The translations under genes and the position numbers were made by a program. Below the pieces are notes generated by a model. The model was not told where the DNA came from, did no database searches, and saw only the letters and a program-made list of their open reading frames with translations. This document shows, in pieces, positions 1 to 6,630 of a stretch of DNA of 7,823 nucleotides. Source of the DNA: Acidobacteriaceae bacterium (GTDB lineage Bacteria; Acidobacteriota; Terriglobia; Terriglobales; Acidobacteriaceae); the NCBI GenBank assembly GCA_030040395.1, contig JASHTU010000116.1, forward strand, positions 1-7,823. Direction: 5' to 3'. How positions within the stretch are numbered: the first letter of the stretch is position 1; the number at the start of each line of letters is the position of its first letter.

Positions 1-56
1 AGCGCGAATGCGCCGATTGCGCCTAGGATAGCGCTCTTCAAGGATGCAGCGATCAT
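1..56 (-). CDS. 5' end of a gene leaving the window, with a signal-peptide-like or membrane-anchor N terminus
   Basis: An ATG at 56 on the minus strand opens a frame that runs without a stop to the window edge (18 full codons). The residues are MIAASLKSAILGAIGAFA: a short N-region with one lysine, then a hydrophobic alanine/isoleucine-rich stretch, as in a Sec signal peptide or an N-terminal membrane anchor. A purine-rich AAGGAAG lies upstream, about 10 bases from the ATG, which is a rather long spacing. The product cannot be identified from so little. It lies on the same strand as the upstream hydrolase-like gene but 337 bases away, so it probably has its own promoter. It could also be a chance open frame. 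Confidence 0.45.
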   Translation of the reverse strand, partial: MIAASLKSAILGAIGAFA

Positions 57-393
57 GATGCTTCGTCTTCCTTTCTATCAGCCTGTTTCTTCTCCAACTC
101 CGTGCGGATGCAATCTGACTTGACTCTCACAAGTTGCCAATCCATGTTTCAAGCTGGAACGATTTGGTAACACACTCGCCCCCAACGAGAGGCGCCTGGA
201 CGCTTCTTCTTCATATCGTTATCGCGGCCATGATAATGATCGCGTAGGTCTCGCGGGCTGCGTCAAGAATCCGGCGTTACTGCATCTGCATGCCACCATC
301 GTCGCAGCGAACGCAACCAGAGGAATGGAGGTGGGTACGATCAAGTGAATCCTCACAACAAGTTTTTTTTCCAAAGCGGCGCCCTGTAGATTC
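57..393. other. Intergenic region between the hydrolase-like gene and the left-edge gene
   Basis: These 337 bases hold no reading frame that I would call a gene. The plus-strand frame that opens at 290 continues into the antisense of the hydrolase gene and looks like a shadow. On the minus strand, just past the hydrolase stop, there is a run of eight A (363-370 on the plus strand is T), which is the wrong polarity for the U tail of a terminator of that gene. An imperfect inverted repeat (ATCGTTATC at 215-223 against GATAATGAT at 232-240, one mismatch) could be an operator for the leftmost gene, but it is weak. I see no convincing promoter or terminator. Confidence 0.5.
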
Positions 394-2661
394 CTATGCC
401 AGGTTCTGCGCTTTGCCGCGGAGCACGGTGACGGAGCACTTAGGCAACGTGACTGGAACGCCCCGGCCAGCGCGGACTTTGGAAGCGACCGGTGGGTTGT
501 CGGGCTCGGCGTGGGACTGCGGGCCCTCCGAGCGCCAAACGTATTGCTCGCTTCCGAACGAAACCATATTCACCTCGCCCTCAAAAAACCCCCTCTGTCC
601 GCCGGCGCCCTCGAAGGCGATTTCAATGTTGCGCGGGTTATCCCGGTCCTTATTCACAACCAGAAGCGCCCAGTTGTCATCCGGCCGTTCGACCGCATAG
701 CAGGTCACAAGCGCGTGGCCGGCGGGATCGGCGACCGTGCCGTCCACGCGGAACAGCCGATGCACGCCACTGCGGTGCGTGACCCATTCGCTGTTGATCA
801 TGCGGCCGGTGTGATATTGCGCTGTAAACTGGTGGATTTGGAGATTGGCGTCGGCAACGTAATTTCCATACGTCGCCCAGCCGCCGTGGCACCCGGGCCG
901 AAGCGGTTCGGCCTGGATCGGGGAATGATAATAAGCCGAGCCGCCATAAAGGAAAAACGAACCCACGCTGTCGGCGAGCCATAGAGCTGAAAAAATGTCG
1001 GTCATGTAGTTCGAGAGACTGTAGGTGAGCGCGCTCTCGGTGTTCATCAGCGGCACGCCTTCAGGCAAGCCGTCCTGCCGGAACGCATCGAGGCAATTGC
1101 GCGTTACATCAGGCTCCCGATAAAGATCCGCCCAATTCACTGAGCACGGATCGAACGGATAATGTTCGAAGGAAACAAAGGCGAGATCCTGGATATGGTC
1201 GTGGGATTTTAAGTAATCGAGGAACCTGCCAAACCAGGAGGTGCGGTTCTCCGCATCCGGCCAAACCGAGACATCCTGATTGATGCCTTGGAAAACAGGA
1301 CCGCCAAGCTTGGCGTCCGGAACGACTTTATGGATTGCGTCGGCAAATTGAATGTAAAGCGCCGCGTAATCTTCAGGCAAAATGTACTGGCCGTCGCATT
1401 CCTCTCCCATTTCGACCCAAGCCACCGGATATCCGCGCTTTTTCAAATAAGCGATCTGATTTGCCGCGTCTTCAGGCGTGCTGAAGAGGACTGCTACGGG
1501 AATCATGGCCGGCAGATCGTTGGTGATGCCGCTGGTGAAGAAGAGGTCGAAGCCCGTCTGGTCGCCGCGCTTGCTCAGATCCGCGGCCGAGTGGTAGGGA
1601 TCGGTCGAGGAGACGTAGGTAGGGGACTGCGTTCCGTCGGCGGAGTGCCTGACAAGATCGACGAAGGATCCGTCGTCGAGCATCGTACCGGCGTAGACCT
1701 GGTTGATCGCATAGCCCACCCGATGCCGCACGTCGTCGGTTCCGTGGGGCCCGGGCTGGCGCGAGGATTGGGTCATCACCACGCGAATCCAGCGCGTGGT
1801 GATGGGCTGTTCTGCAAGCTTCAGCGTCGCGGTCCCGCCTTTGCCGTCGCGCACCATGCCATTGGGAAAACTGTTCCAGCGCCCTTCCACCTGCTGGCTG
1901 ACGCCCAAGCCTTCCTCCGGGCTGTATTGCGCCTCCCAATTCATGGGATCGACGCCGGTCCAATATTGCACTTCATACACGCGCGCGCTCGGCTCGCACC
2001 AATCGATGCGCAAAGCGTTGATCTCCTGAGGAGTAAGAAAATCCAGGACGAACCATTGCGGATGAAGCGCGTCGTCCTCGCCCGTAAATTCCTTAGCCAG
2101 GTAGGGATTGCTCTTCCAAAACGTGTTGGGATCGCCGTCCGTGAGTCGGCTGAAACCGCCGGAAGCGCCGCCGTCTCTCGTCGTGCCGCGATGCGGCAGC
2201 GGATAGGCGAACGAATCGTGAATCATTTCGGTGGGCTCGGCGTCGCCCACAAAATAGCCGCGCTCATCCGCGGGGTCGCTCCACTTTCCCTTGCTGTTCC
2301 AGTGCCACGCCTCGATGGAGAGTTCCGTGTGATTACGATACGTGATCGGACCCCATCCCGCCGAGAGCCACTGCTTGACCATTTCGGGCGTGTAAATCTT
2401 CTGGATCACCGGGATCGACAAATCATCCATCGAAGAACCCAGGCTCTTGTCGGGGTCGAAGCTGTTCACAGCTTTCGTCGCATCCACGCGCAGCAATGCA
2501 GCATGAGGCGCCGCCGAACCATCACCTTGACCGAGCGCAGCAAGAACTTTGCCGCTCGAAAGCACCGACAACGCCGCGGTTCCGGCGGCATGCTCCAGGA
2601 ATTTCCGCCGCGAAATTCCGCGCGGGAGGTTCTGCTCCGATGGATTCAAAGTGTACTCCAT
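394..2661 (-). CDS. Tat-exported glycoside-hydrolase-like protein (clan GH-A-type barrel, GH39/GH51-like) with an internal discoidin domain
   Basis: This 755-residue protein is probably exported folded by the Tat system and acts on a polysaccharide or glycoside outside the cytoplasm. Residues 17-22 read SRRKFL, a twin-arginine motif, followed by an Ala/Leu-rich stretch to about residue 43. Residues of about 60-160 look like the start of the catalytic region. About 160-300 form a factor V/VIII type C (discoidin, CBM32-like) domain, with SRLTDGDPNTFW at 171-182, an Asp/Phe-rich edge strand near 203-210 and RWIRVVM at 290-296. Residues of about 310-630 look like the rest of a TIM barrel. The putative acid/base glutamate is in VEMGEECDG (416-424, E420/E421) and the putative nucleophile is E542 in NTES. 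About 640-750 is a small all-beta tail. I recall acidobacterial relatives annotated as discoidin-domain or GH39-like proteins, but the substrate is unknown. The start is ATG 2661 with GGGAG nine bases upstream; the stop is TAG at 396-394. It lies downstream of the receptor gene on the same strand. A non-catalytic role is possible. Confidence 0.8.
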   Translation of the reverse strand: MEYTLNPSEQNLPRGISRRKFLEHAAGTAALSVLSSGKVLAALGQGDGSAAPHAALLRVDATKAVNSFDPDKSLGSSMDDLSIPVIQKIYTPEMVKQWLSAGWGPITYRNHTELSIEAWHWNSKGKWSDPADERGYFVGDAEPTEMIHDSFAYPLPHRGTTRDGGASGGFSRLTDGDPNTFWKSNPYLAKEFTGEDDALHPQWFVLDFLTPQEINALRIDWCEPSARVYEVQYWTGVDPMNWEAQYSPEEGLGVSQQVEGRWNSFPNGMVRDGKGGTATLKLAEQPITTRWIRVVMTQSSRQPGPHGTDDVRHRVGYAINQVYAGTMLDDGSFVDLVRHSADGTQSPTYVSSTDPYHSAADLSKRGDQTGFDLFFTSGITNDLPAMIPVAVLFSTPEDAANQIAYLKKRGYPVAWVEMGEECDGQYILPEDYAALYIQFADAIHKVVPDAKLGGPVFQGINQDVSVWPDAENRTSWFGRFLDYLKSHDHIQDLAFVSFEHYPFDPCSVNWADLYREPDVTRNCLDAFRQDGLPEGVPLMNTESALTYSLSNYMTDIFSALWLADSVGSFFLYGGSAYYHSPIQAEPLRPGCHGGWATYGNYVADANLQIHQFTAQYHTGRMINSEWVTHRSGVHRLFRVDGTVADPAGHALVTCYAVERPDDNWALLVVNKDRDNPRNIEIAFEGAGGQRGFFEGEVNMVSFGSEQYVWRSEGPQSHAEPDNPPVASKVRAGRGVPVTLPKCSVTVLRGKAQNLA

Positions 2662-2708
2662 GGCGTCGTACTCCCGCTCGACCGATTCGAGCGTTTGTCG
2701 GCGTGCAT
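2646..2708 (-). CDS. Possible 20-codon leader ORF overlapping the hydrolase start
   Basis: An ATG at 2708 on the minus strand follows GAGGAG (2718-2713) with a four-base gap, the best-looking ribosome binding site in this intergenic region. The frame encodes MHADKRSNRSSGSTTPWSTL and stops with TGA at 2648-2646, 16 bases inside the hydrolase gene, in a different frame from it. Such an overlap would suit translational coupling: ribosomes leaving the leader could restart at the nearby ATG at 2661 and would unfold the hairpin that touches the hydrolase ribosome binding site. The peptide has no recognisable run of one amino acid as in classical attenuators. It may be chance; only the ribosome binding site and the overlap support it. 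Confidence 0.25.
   Translation of the reverse strand: MHADKRSNRSSGSTTPWSTL
2671..2693 (-). promoter_or_regulatory. Hairpin abutting the Shine-Dalgarno of the hydrolase gene
   Basis: On the minus strand CGCTCGA (2693-2687) and TCGAGCG (2681-2675) are perfect seven-base inverted arms around a five-base loop. The last base of the 3' arm is the first G of the GGGAG Shine-Dalgarno (2675-2671) of the hydrolase gene, which has its ATG at 2661 nine bases further on. In the mRNA this stem would sit directly against the ribosome landing site and could limit initiation unless opened, for example by translation of the short leader ORF that runs through it. The pairing is seen directly; the regulatory role is inference. 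Confidence 0.4.
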
Positions 2709-2741
2709 AGCGCTCCTCATCGAGCCAAGAAACTTGGGCGC

Positions 2742-2767
2742 CCCAGGTCTTGCCTTTGAGACCTGGG
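2742..2767. repeat. Perfect 9-bp inverted repeat (hairpin) between receptor and hydrolase genes
   Basis: CCCAGGTCT (2742-2750) and AGACCTGGG (2759-2767) are perfect nine-base inverted arms around an eight-base loop. Next to it on the left are GGGCGCCC (2736-2743, self-complementary, sharing two bases with the arm) and CCAAG-AAA-CTTGG (2725-2737), so alternative foldings compete. On the minus-strand transcript no U tract follows, so it is not a canonical intrinsic terminator. It could be an RNA processing or stabilising stem, an attenuator, or a protein-binding site. It also lies in a stretch that is open in frame with the hydrolase gene, so it could be a relic of coding sequence. Confidence 0.45.
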
Positions 2768-2828
2768 AAACTACGAATCTACGCAGACACGGTGCTCGGA
2801 AACCTCTGAATTTGTCGCCACTGTGAAT

Positions 2829-2850
2829 GGGCACGACTTTAGCCGCGCCC
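2829..2850 (-). terminator. 10-bp hairpin just past the receptor stop codon: terminator-like or REP-like element
   Basis: Twenty-seven bases after the receptor stop, the minus-strand RNA can form a ten-base-pair stem: GGGCGCGGCU pairs fully with AGUCGUGCCC, using two G-U wobbles, around AA. On the plus strand the same two positions would be A-C mismatches, so the stem suits the receptor transcript and not an opposite one. That supports a 3' end function such as termination or protection of the mRNA. There is no U tract after it, so Rho-independent termination is not assured. Its core CTAAAG is the same as in the palindrome upstream of the receptor gene, so it may instead belong to a dispersed repeat family. 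Confidence 0.5.
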
Positions 2851-2877
2851 CTTCACAAAACAATGTATGCACCGGTC

Positions 2878-5800
2878 CTAAAACGTGAAGCGCGCCTCAA
2901 AGCTCATCTGGCGGGGATTATTGGCCTGGTTGGTGATCTGCCCGAAGCCCGCCTGGTCGCCCGCATTCGGTTGTTGCCCGAAATTCTCCGGCGCCCAAAA
3001 GGCATTCGGATATCCGAACTGCACGGAGTTGGTGAGGTTGTAGGTTTCGGCCCGCACCATCAATTCCCTTTGCTCGCCAAATTTGAAATGCTTGGCCAGT
3101 GAAAGATCGAGATTGTGCGTTCCGTCGGCGCGGATTCCTGGCAGGATCGCTCCCATCGTGCCCGGCGCGAACAGATTTGTGGGCTCCGACATGCAGGTGT
3201 AATTGAACCATTCGGTGGCGTTTTTGGGCGCTCCAGCCCCGCAGTTGTTGCTCGCGAGATTCGGCCGCTGGTTAAACCACGGATCGAGCGTGCCGTTGGG
3301 AGTAGCGATCGGTTGGCCGTCGCCAAAGCTGGTGATCGTGCTCAGCGTCCATCCCCCGAAGGCTTGATCGGACAAGCCGCGGAGGTTGACGAGACGACCG
3401 GCCCCAATGGGCAGATCATAGGACAACTGCCAGGTGAAGAAGAACTTGATGTCCTGCGTGCTAACAGCCCGCTCCAGATGAAGATTCTTATAGTCCTGGG
3501 GCACCGCGAGGTTGTTGCCGTTGAAGGTCAGCGAGCCAGAGTCGTCGTTGTTGATCAGCTTGCCCCACGTAAACGAAGCCAGCGTTGTAAAGCCGTGGCT
3601 GAGGCGCTTTTCAAGCTTGGCTTGCAGCGAGTGATAGATGGAATCTCCCCAAGTGGCGCCCCATTCGAAAACTCCGCTTCCGTATTCGTCCCCCGTGCCG
3701 TAGGAGAACTGCGGATATGGTTCGAGCATCACCCATTGCGGGACCTGAGTCGCGCCATACCACGGCGAGTTCGGGTCGGTAATGGCGGCTGCGTAAGGGT
3801 AGTTAACCATGTTGGATAGGTTGTTCCCGTACTGCGCGATCTGCTGCAGTGAAAGCTGGTTCAGGTCGGGTGTGTTGTTGCTGAAGGTCAGGTGCAGCCC
3901 TCGGCTGCCCACCCAGGCCACCGACACAATGGTTCCATGCGAGAATTCATACTGCACGCCGAAGTTGAAGTTGTAGGTGGTCATATCCGGCGCCACGCGC
4001 GGCACAAAATTCACGCCTTCACCGAGGTTAGTCTCCGGTCCCAGAGATCCGCTCGTCGGCTTCGTAATGCCGTTCGGAAATGGGTTCGAGAGCGTGTTGA
4101 CGGGCGCGAGATATGTATCGGAAGAATCGGGCTCCCCTGCCAGCCAGGTGGTTTCCGCATCGAACGAATCGTCGTTGAATTGATTGACCGACACCATGTG
4201 CACGCTGGGTCCATAGGAGATTCCAAACCCACCGCGCACCACCATATTGTGCCTGGCCATGTACGTGAGGCCGAAGCGCGGGGCGACATCGCGCCAGTTG
4301 GTGACAAACGGGCTGCGATCCTTGTTACTGGCAAAGACCTCTGCGCCCGTCATATTCACGCCGTTGACAGTGTATGGCAGCGTGGAGTCGAAGTACTCCA
4401 TGCGGTTATGCCGTTCCGTCGCTCCCGGGAAAACATCCCAGCGGAGCCCGGCATCGATGGTCAGTTTCTTCGTCGCGTGCCAATCGTCTTGGATGAACAG
4501 CGCGCTATAGGGATTACTGTTGGCGCCGAAGATGTCCGTGGACCAGTTCGCTTGGCCCTGGGTAAACGAGCCAACGCCGATGAGAAACGACGCGAAGGAG
4601 TCGCCATCGCCGCCGCCAGCGCCCGAGACCCCGTCGTTCGAAGTCGCGTCGGCGCCAAACTCGTAGTAGCCGTCGGGCGACACCGGCTGCCCCACGTTCA
4701 TGAACTGCTTCTGGAAATCCCACCCGGCGCTGAGATTGTGCCTTCCAAGCACCTTGTTGAGTGTAGAACTGAAATCGTAGTTATTGGCCGCGAACTTGAA
4801 CACCGAGAACGGAGCGGTCCCCAGTGAGCGAATTCTCCCGCCGCTCCCCGCGAAGGTCATGTAGGGAATCGCGGGCATGACGGAGGATGCCGCCAGCGAA
4901 GACGAAAATCCCAGGGTGGTCATGTCGAAGCCGAGTTGGCCCTGTGGCGCGTCGTTTTCGAAGTGCCGGGTGCCGGAAGCGCGGAATTGCAGCACCGTTT
5001 TGGGACCCAGCGTCCAGTCGTAGCCGATCAACAGATTGCCATCGTGATCGGAATCCTGTGCCGCCCCGAAGAAATTGTTCTTGAAGTAGTTTTGACCAGT
5101 GTCGCTTTCACGGTGAATCGAAATGCGACCGAAAAGGTGCTGGTTCCTGGTGACGGTGTCGTCGAGCCGTACGTCGAATCGCAGGTCGCTTTCGGGATTC
5201 GATCCGGCGGCGTAAAAGTTGTTCTGATGGTAAGTTCCCACGCCCGTCTGGTTAGGTGCGGGCCAGTATTTCAGGTACTGCGCAGCAATCGGGTTTATGG
5301 ACAGCCCAGCATTCGAAAGAATGTTGCCGGGAATCGGCTGCGGACAGGGACTCGGGTTGCCATCACAATTGGTTGCGGCAAAATCAAAGGGATTGTAAAG
5401 CGTTACCCTAGTATCTCCCGAGAAATCGCCTGCCTCCTCGGCAGCCGTCGGCACCGTGGTCGTGAGCGACGATGCAGTGGCTTCCTGCGTGCCTTCATAA
5501 TCGCCAAAGAAGAAAAACTTGTCCTTTTTAATCGGGCCCCCGAACGCGCCGCCCCACTGATCACGATGGTAGTTTGGAATCGCAACGCCATTTTGGTTGT
5601 TGAAGTAGGTGTTTGCGTCCAACCCATTCGGTCTGATCCACGCAAACGCATCGCCGTGGAATTGATCCGTCCCGCTCTTGCTCACCAAACTGATTACGCC
5701 GGCCGCGCCGGACTGAACGCTCGCCGGCGTCTCGTTTAACTCCATGCGGAATTCTTCCACCGCATCGAGCGGAGGCTCGAGCGCAGGGATCACCACACCT

Positions 5801-6438
5801 TGGTTGTTTTCGCCAACCGACAGCGGGCTCCCGTCGAGAATGTAATAAACCGTCCCCTGCTGTGCTCCGTTAATGGTGAAATTCGATACCTGGTCGCGCC
5901 CCGAATCGATCGAGGTGATATTTCCGTCTTGGGGAATCACGCCCGGACTGAGCATCGCCAATTGAAATACATCGCGCTGATCCAAGGGCATCCGGTTAAT
6001 CGCTTCAGTGTCGATCAACTGCCCCGTCGTGCTGCTCGTGGCCGCCAAAATGTCTTCGGCGGCCGAGACCGTCACCGTCTCGGTCTCTGCTCCCACCTTC
6101 AGGATCACATTGACGGTTTCGTTCTCATCCACGGCGATCGTGATCTGGTCATGCACCGAGGTCTCAAAGCCGGTCTCGCTGACTTTGAGCCGGTAGACAC
6201 CGGGAACCAGGCTAATGAACGAATAGAGACCCGCTGCCGACGACTTCCCTTGCAGCACCACACCGGTAGCCACATTGGTGAGCGTCAAAGAAGCCGCAGG
6301 CACTACTGCGCCGGTCGTGTCCGTCACCAATCCGCTCAGCGCCCCCCGGCCCGCTTCCTGCGCCGCGACGTTGCCTGGCGCCGCTGCTGCCATCGCAAGC
6401 AGCGCGCACACTCCATAACAGAACATTCTCAATTTCAT
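2878..6438 (-). CDS. TonB-dependent outer-membrane receptor, Oar-like, with carboxypeptidase-regulatory-like N-terminal domain
   Basis: This 1186-residue protein should form a TonB-driven beta-barrel that imports a large substrate across the outer membrane. Residues 1 to about 27 are a signal peptide (MKLRMF, a Leu/Ala core, then VAAQ). About 33-118 form a carboxypeptidase-regulatory-like beta-sandwich (GLVTDTTGAVVPAASLTLTN onward). ETETVTVSA near 118-126 resembles a TonB box. About 130-255 is the plug, with NRMPLDQRDVFQLAMLSPGV, YYILDGSPLS and VEEFRMELNETPA. The remainder is the barrel, with DQWGGAFGGPIKKDKFFFFG, GDSFASFLIGVG and TTLASFTWGKLINN, and it ends EARFTF with the terminal Phe typical of barrel proteins. 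The length is normal for acidobacterial members. The start is ATG 6438, six bases after AAGGAGGA; a GTG at 6444 directly abuts that site and is unlikely. No SusD-like gene is visible next to it. The substrate is unknown; the hydrolase-like neighbour suggests a glycan, but these receptors are very diverse. Confidence 0.93.
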   Translation of the reverse strand: MKLRMFCYGVCALLAMAAAAPGNVAAQEAGRGALSGLVTDTTGAVVPAASLTLTNVATGVVLQGKSSAAGLYSFISLVPGVYRLKVSETGFETSVHDQITIAVDENETVNVILKVGAETETVTVSAAEDILAATSSTTGQLIDTEAINRMPLDQRDVFQLAMLSPGVIPQDGNITSIDSGRDQVSNFTINGAQQGTVYYILDGSPLSVGENNQGVVIPALEPPLDAVEEFRMELNETPASVQSGAAGVISLVSKSGTDQFHGDAFAWIRPNGLDANTYFNNQNGVAIPNYHRDQWGGAFGGPIKKDKFFFFGDYEGTQEATASSLTTTVPTAAEEAGDFSGDTRVTLYNPFDFAATNCDGNPSPCPQPIPGNILSNAGLSINPIAAQYLKYWPAPNQTGVGTYHQNNFYAAGSNPESDLRFDVRLDDTVTRNQHLFGRISIHRESDTGQNYFKNNFFGAAQDSDHDGNLLIGYDWTLGPKTVLQFRASGTRHFENDAPQGQLGFDMTTLGFSSSLAASSVMPAIPYMTFAGSGGRIRSLGTAPFSVFKFAANNYDFSSTLNKVLGRHNLSAGWDFQKQFMNVGQPVSPDGYYEFGADATSNDGVSGAGGGDGDSFASFLIGVGSFTQGQANWSTDIFGANSNPYSALFIQDDWHATKKLTIDAGLRWDVFPGATERHNRMEYFDSTLPYTVNGVNMTGAEVFASNKDRSPFVTNWRDVAPRFGLTYMARHNMVVRGGFGISYGPSVHMVSVNQFNDDSFDAETTWLAGEPDSSDTYLAPVNTLSNPFPNGITKPTSGSLGPETNLGEGVNFVPRVAPDMTTYNFNFGVQYEFSHGTIVSVAWVGSRGLHLTFSNNTPDLNQLSLQQIAQYGNNLSNMVNYPYAAAITDPNSPWYGATQVPQWVMLEPYPQFSYGTGDEYGSGVFEWGATWGDSIYHSLQAKLEKRLSHGFTTLASFTWGKLINNDDSGSLTFNGNNLAVPQDYKNLHLERAVSTQDIKFFFTWQLSYDLPIGAGRLVNLRGLSDQAFGGWTLSTITSFGDGQPIATPNGTLDPWFNQRPNLASNNCGAGAPKNATEWFNYTCMSEPTNLFAPGTMGAILPGIRADGTHNLDLSLAKHFKFGEQRELMVRAETYNLTNSVQFGYPNAFWAPENFGQQPNAGDQAGFGQITNQANNPRQMSFEARFTF

Positions 6439-6444
6439 GGCCAC

Positions 6445-6452
6445 TCCTCCTT
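6445..6452 (-). promoter_or_regulatory. Shine-Dalgarno that fixes the receptor start
   Basis: On the minus strand AAGGAGGA occupies 6452-6445, close to the full anti-Shine-Dalgarno complement. The ATG at 6438 lies six bases downstream, an ideal distance. The in-frame GTG at 6444-6442 touches the site with no spacer and so cannot be the start in use. The receptor therefore begins MKLRMF. Confidence 0.85.
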
Positions 6453-6464
6453 AATTCAGTGACT

Positions 6465-6477
6465 CGCGCCTGGCGCG
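6465..6477. repeat. Short GC-rich inverted repeat in the receptor leader
   Basis: CGCGCC (6465-6470) and GGCGCG (6472-6477) are perfect six-base arms around a single T. It lies 12 bases upstream of the receptor Shine-Dalgarno, in what is probably its mRNA leader. A one-base loop makes a stable RNA hairpin of full length impossible, so a DNA-binding site, or a shorter stem, is more likely. It may simply reflect GC-rich composition. Confidence 0.3.
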
Positions 6478-6490
6478 CTTCCTTGCGGCT

Positions 6491-6506
6491 GAACGCTTTA
6501 GCGTTC
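6491..6506. repeat. Operator-like or REP-like palindrome with CTAAAG core upstream of the receptor
   Basis: GAACGCT (6491-6497) and AGCGTTC (6500-6506) are perfect seven-base arms around TT; on the receptor strand the core reads GCTAAAGC. The flanks CCTTGCGG (6481-6488) and CCGGAAAGG (6508-6516) extend the symmetry imperfectly. It lies about 50 bases before the receptor start codon. It could be an operator of the LacI-like size and symmetry class, or a copy of the CTAAAG-core palindromes that I recall being common between acidobacterial genes. The second reading is supported by a related stem at 2829-2850. Confidence 0.5.
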
Positions 6507-6584
6507 TCCGGAAAGGCACATTAAGCTGGCTGCGCCAAGGCAAAAGCGCGATATAGAGCCATAAACTTGATCAGGACGCGTATC

Positions 6585-6620
6585 TTGACATTGACATGCA
6601 GGCGCTGTGAAGGTTATAAC
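6585..6620 (+). promoter_or_regulatory. Sigma-70-type promoter for the rightward gene
   Basis: TTGACA occurs twice in tandem (6585-6590 and 6591-6596). The second copy is a perfect -35 hexamer, followed after 18 bases by TATAAC (6615-6620), five of six matches to the -10 consensus; TTATAA at 17 bases is the alternative register. Transcription would start near 6627, giving a leader of about 100 bases to the ATG at 6724, or about 140 to the one at 6769. Palindromes overlap the -10 and the start site, so the promoter looks built for repression. No comparable promoter facing the receptor gene could be picked out. Confidence 0.6.
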
Positions 6621-6628
6621 GGTTAACC
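6613..6628. promoter_or_regulatory. Two abutting 8-bp palindromes over the -10 region
   Basis: GTTATAAC (6613-6620) and GGTTAACC (6621-6628) are both perfectly self-complementary and directly adjacent. The first contains the -10 element, the second covers the expected transcription start. A dimeric repressor bound here would block RNA polymerase. The palindromes are seen directly; a binding protein is inference, and eight-base palindromes can occur by chance. Confidence 0.4.
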
Positions 6629-6630
6629 AC

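Noticed and set aside
215..240. Imperfect inverted repeat ATCGTTATC / GATAATGAT as an operator
   Set aside because: One mismatch in nine, AT-rich arms and no clear promoter nearby; kept only as a note in the intergenic entry.
363..370. Run of eight T as an intrinsic terminator
   Set aside because: On the hydrolase strand it is a run of A, and on the plus strand no stable stem precedes it and no gene ends there.
1288..2826. A 512-codon plus-strand open frame opposite the hydrolase gene
   Set aside because: It lies antisense to a well-supported gene, has an Arg/His/Val-rich composition typical of complementary-strand reading in GC-rich DNA, and shows no recognisable domain.
3892..4827. A 311-codon plus-strand open frame, and others near 3115, 4936 and 5800
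   Set aside because: All are antisense to the receptor gene, whose protein matches a known family over its full length; the antisense products look like composition-driven shadows.
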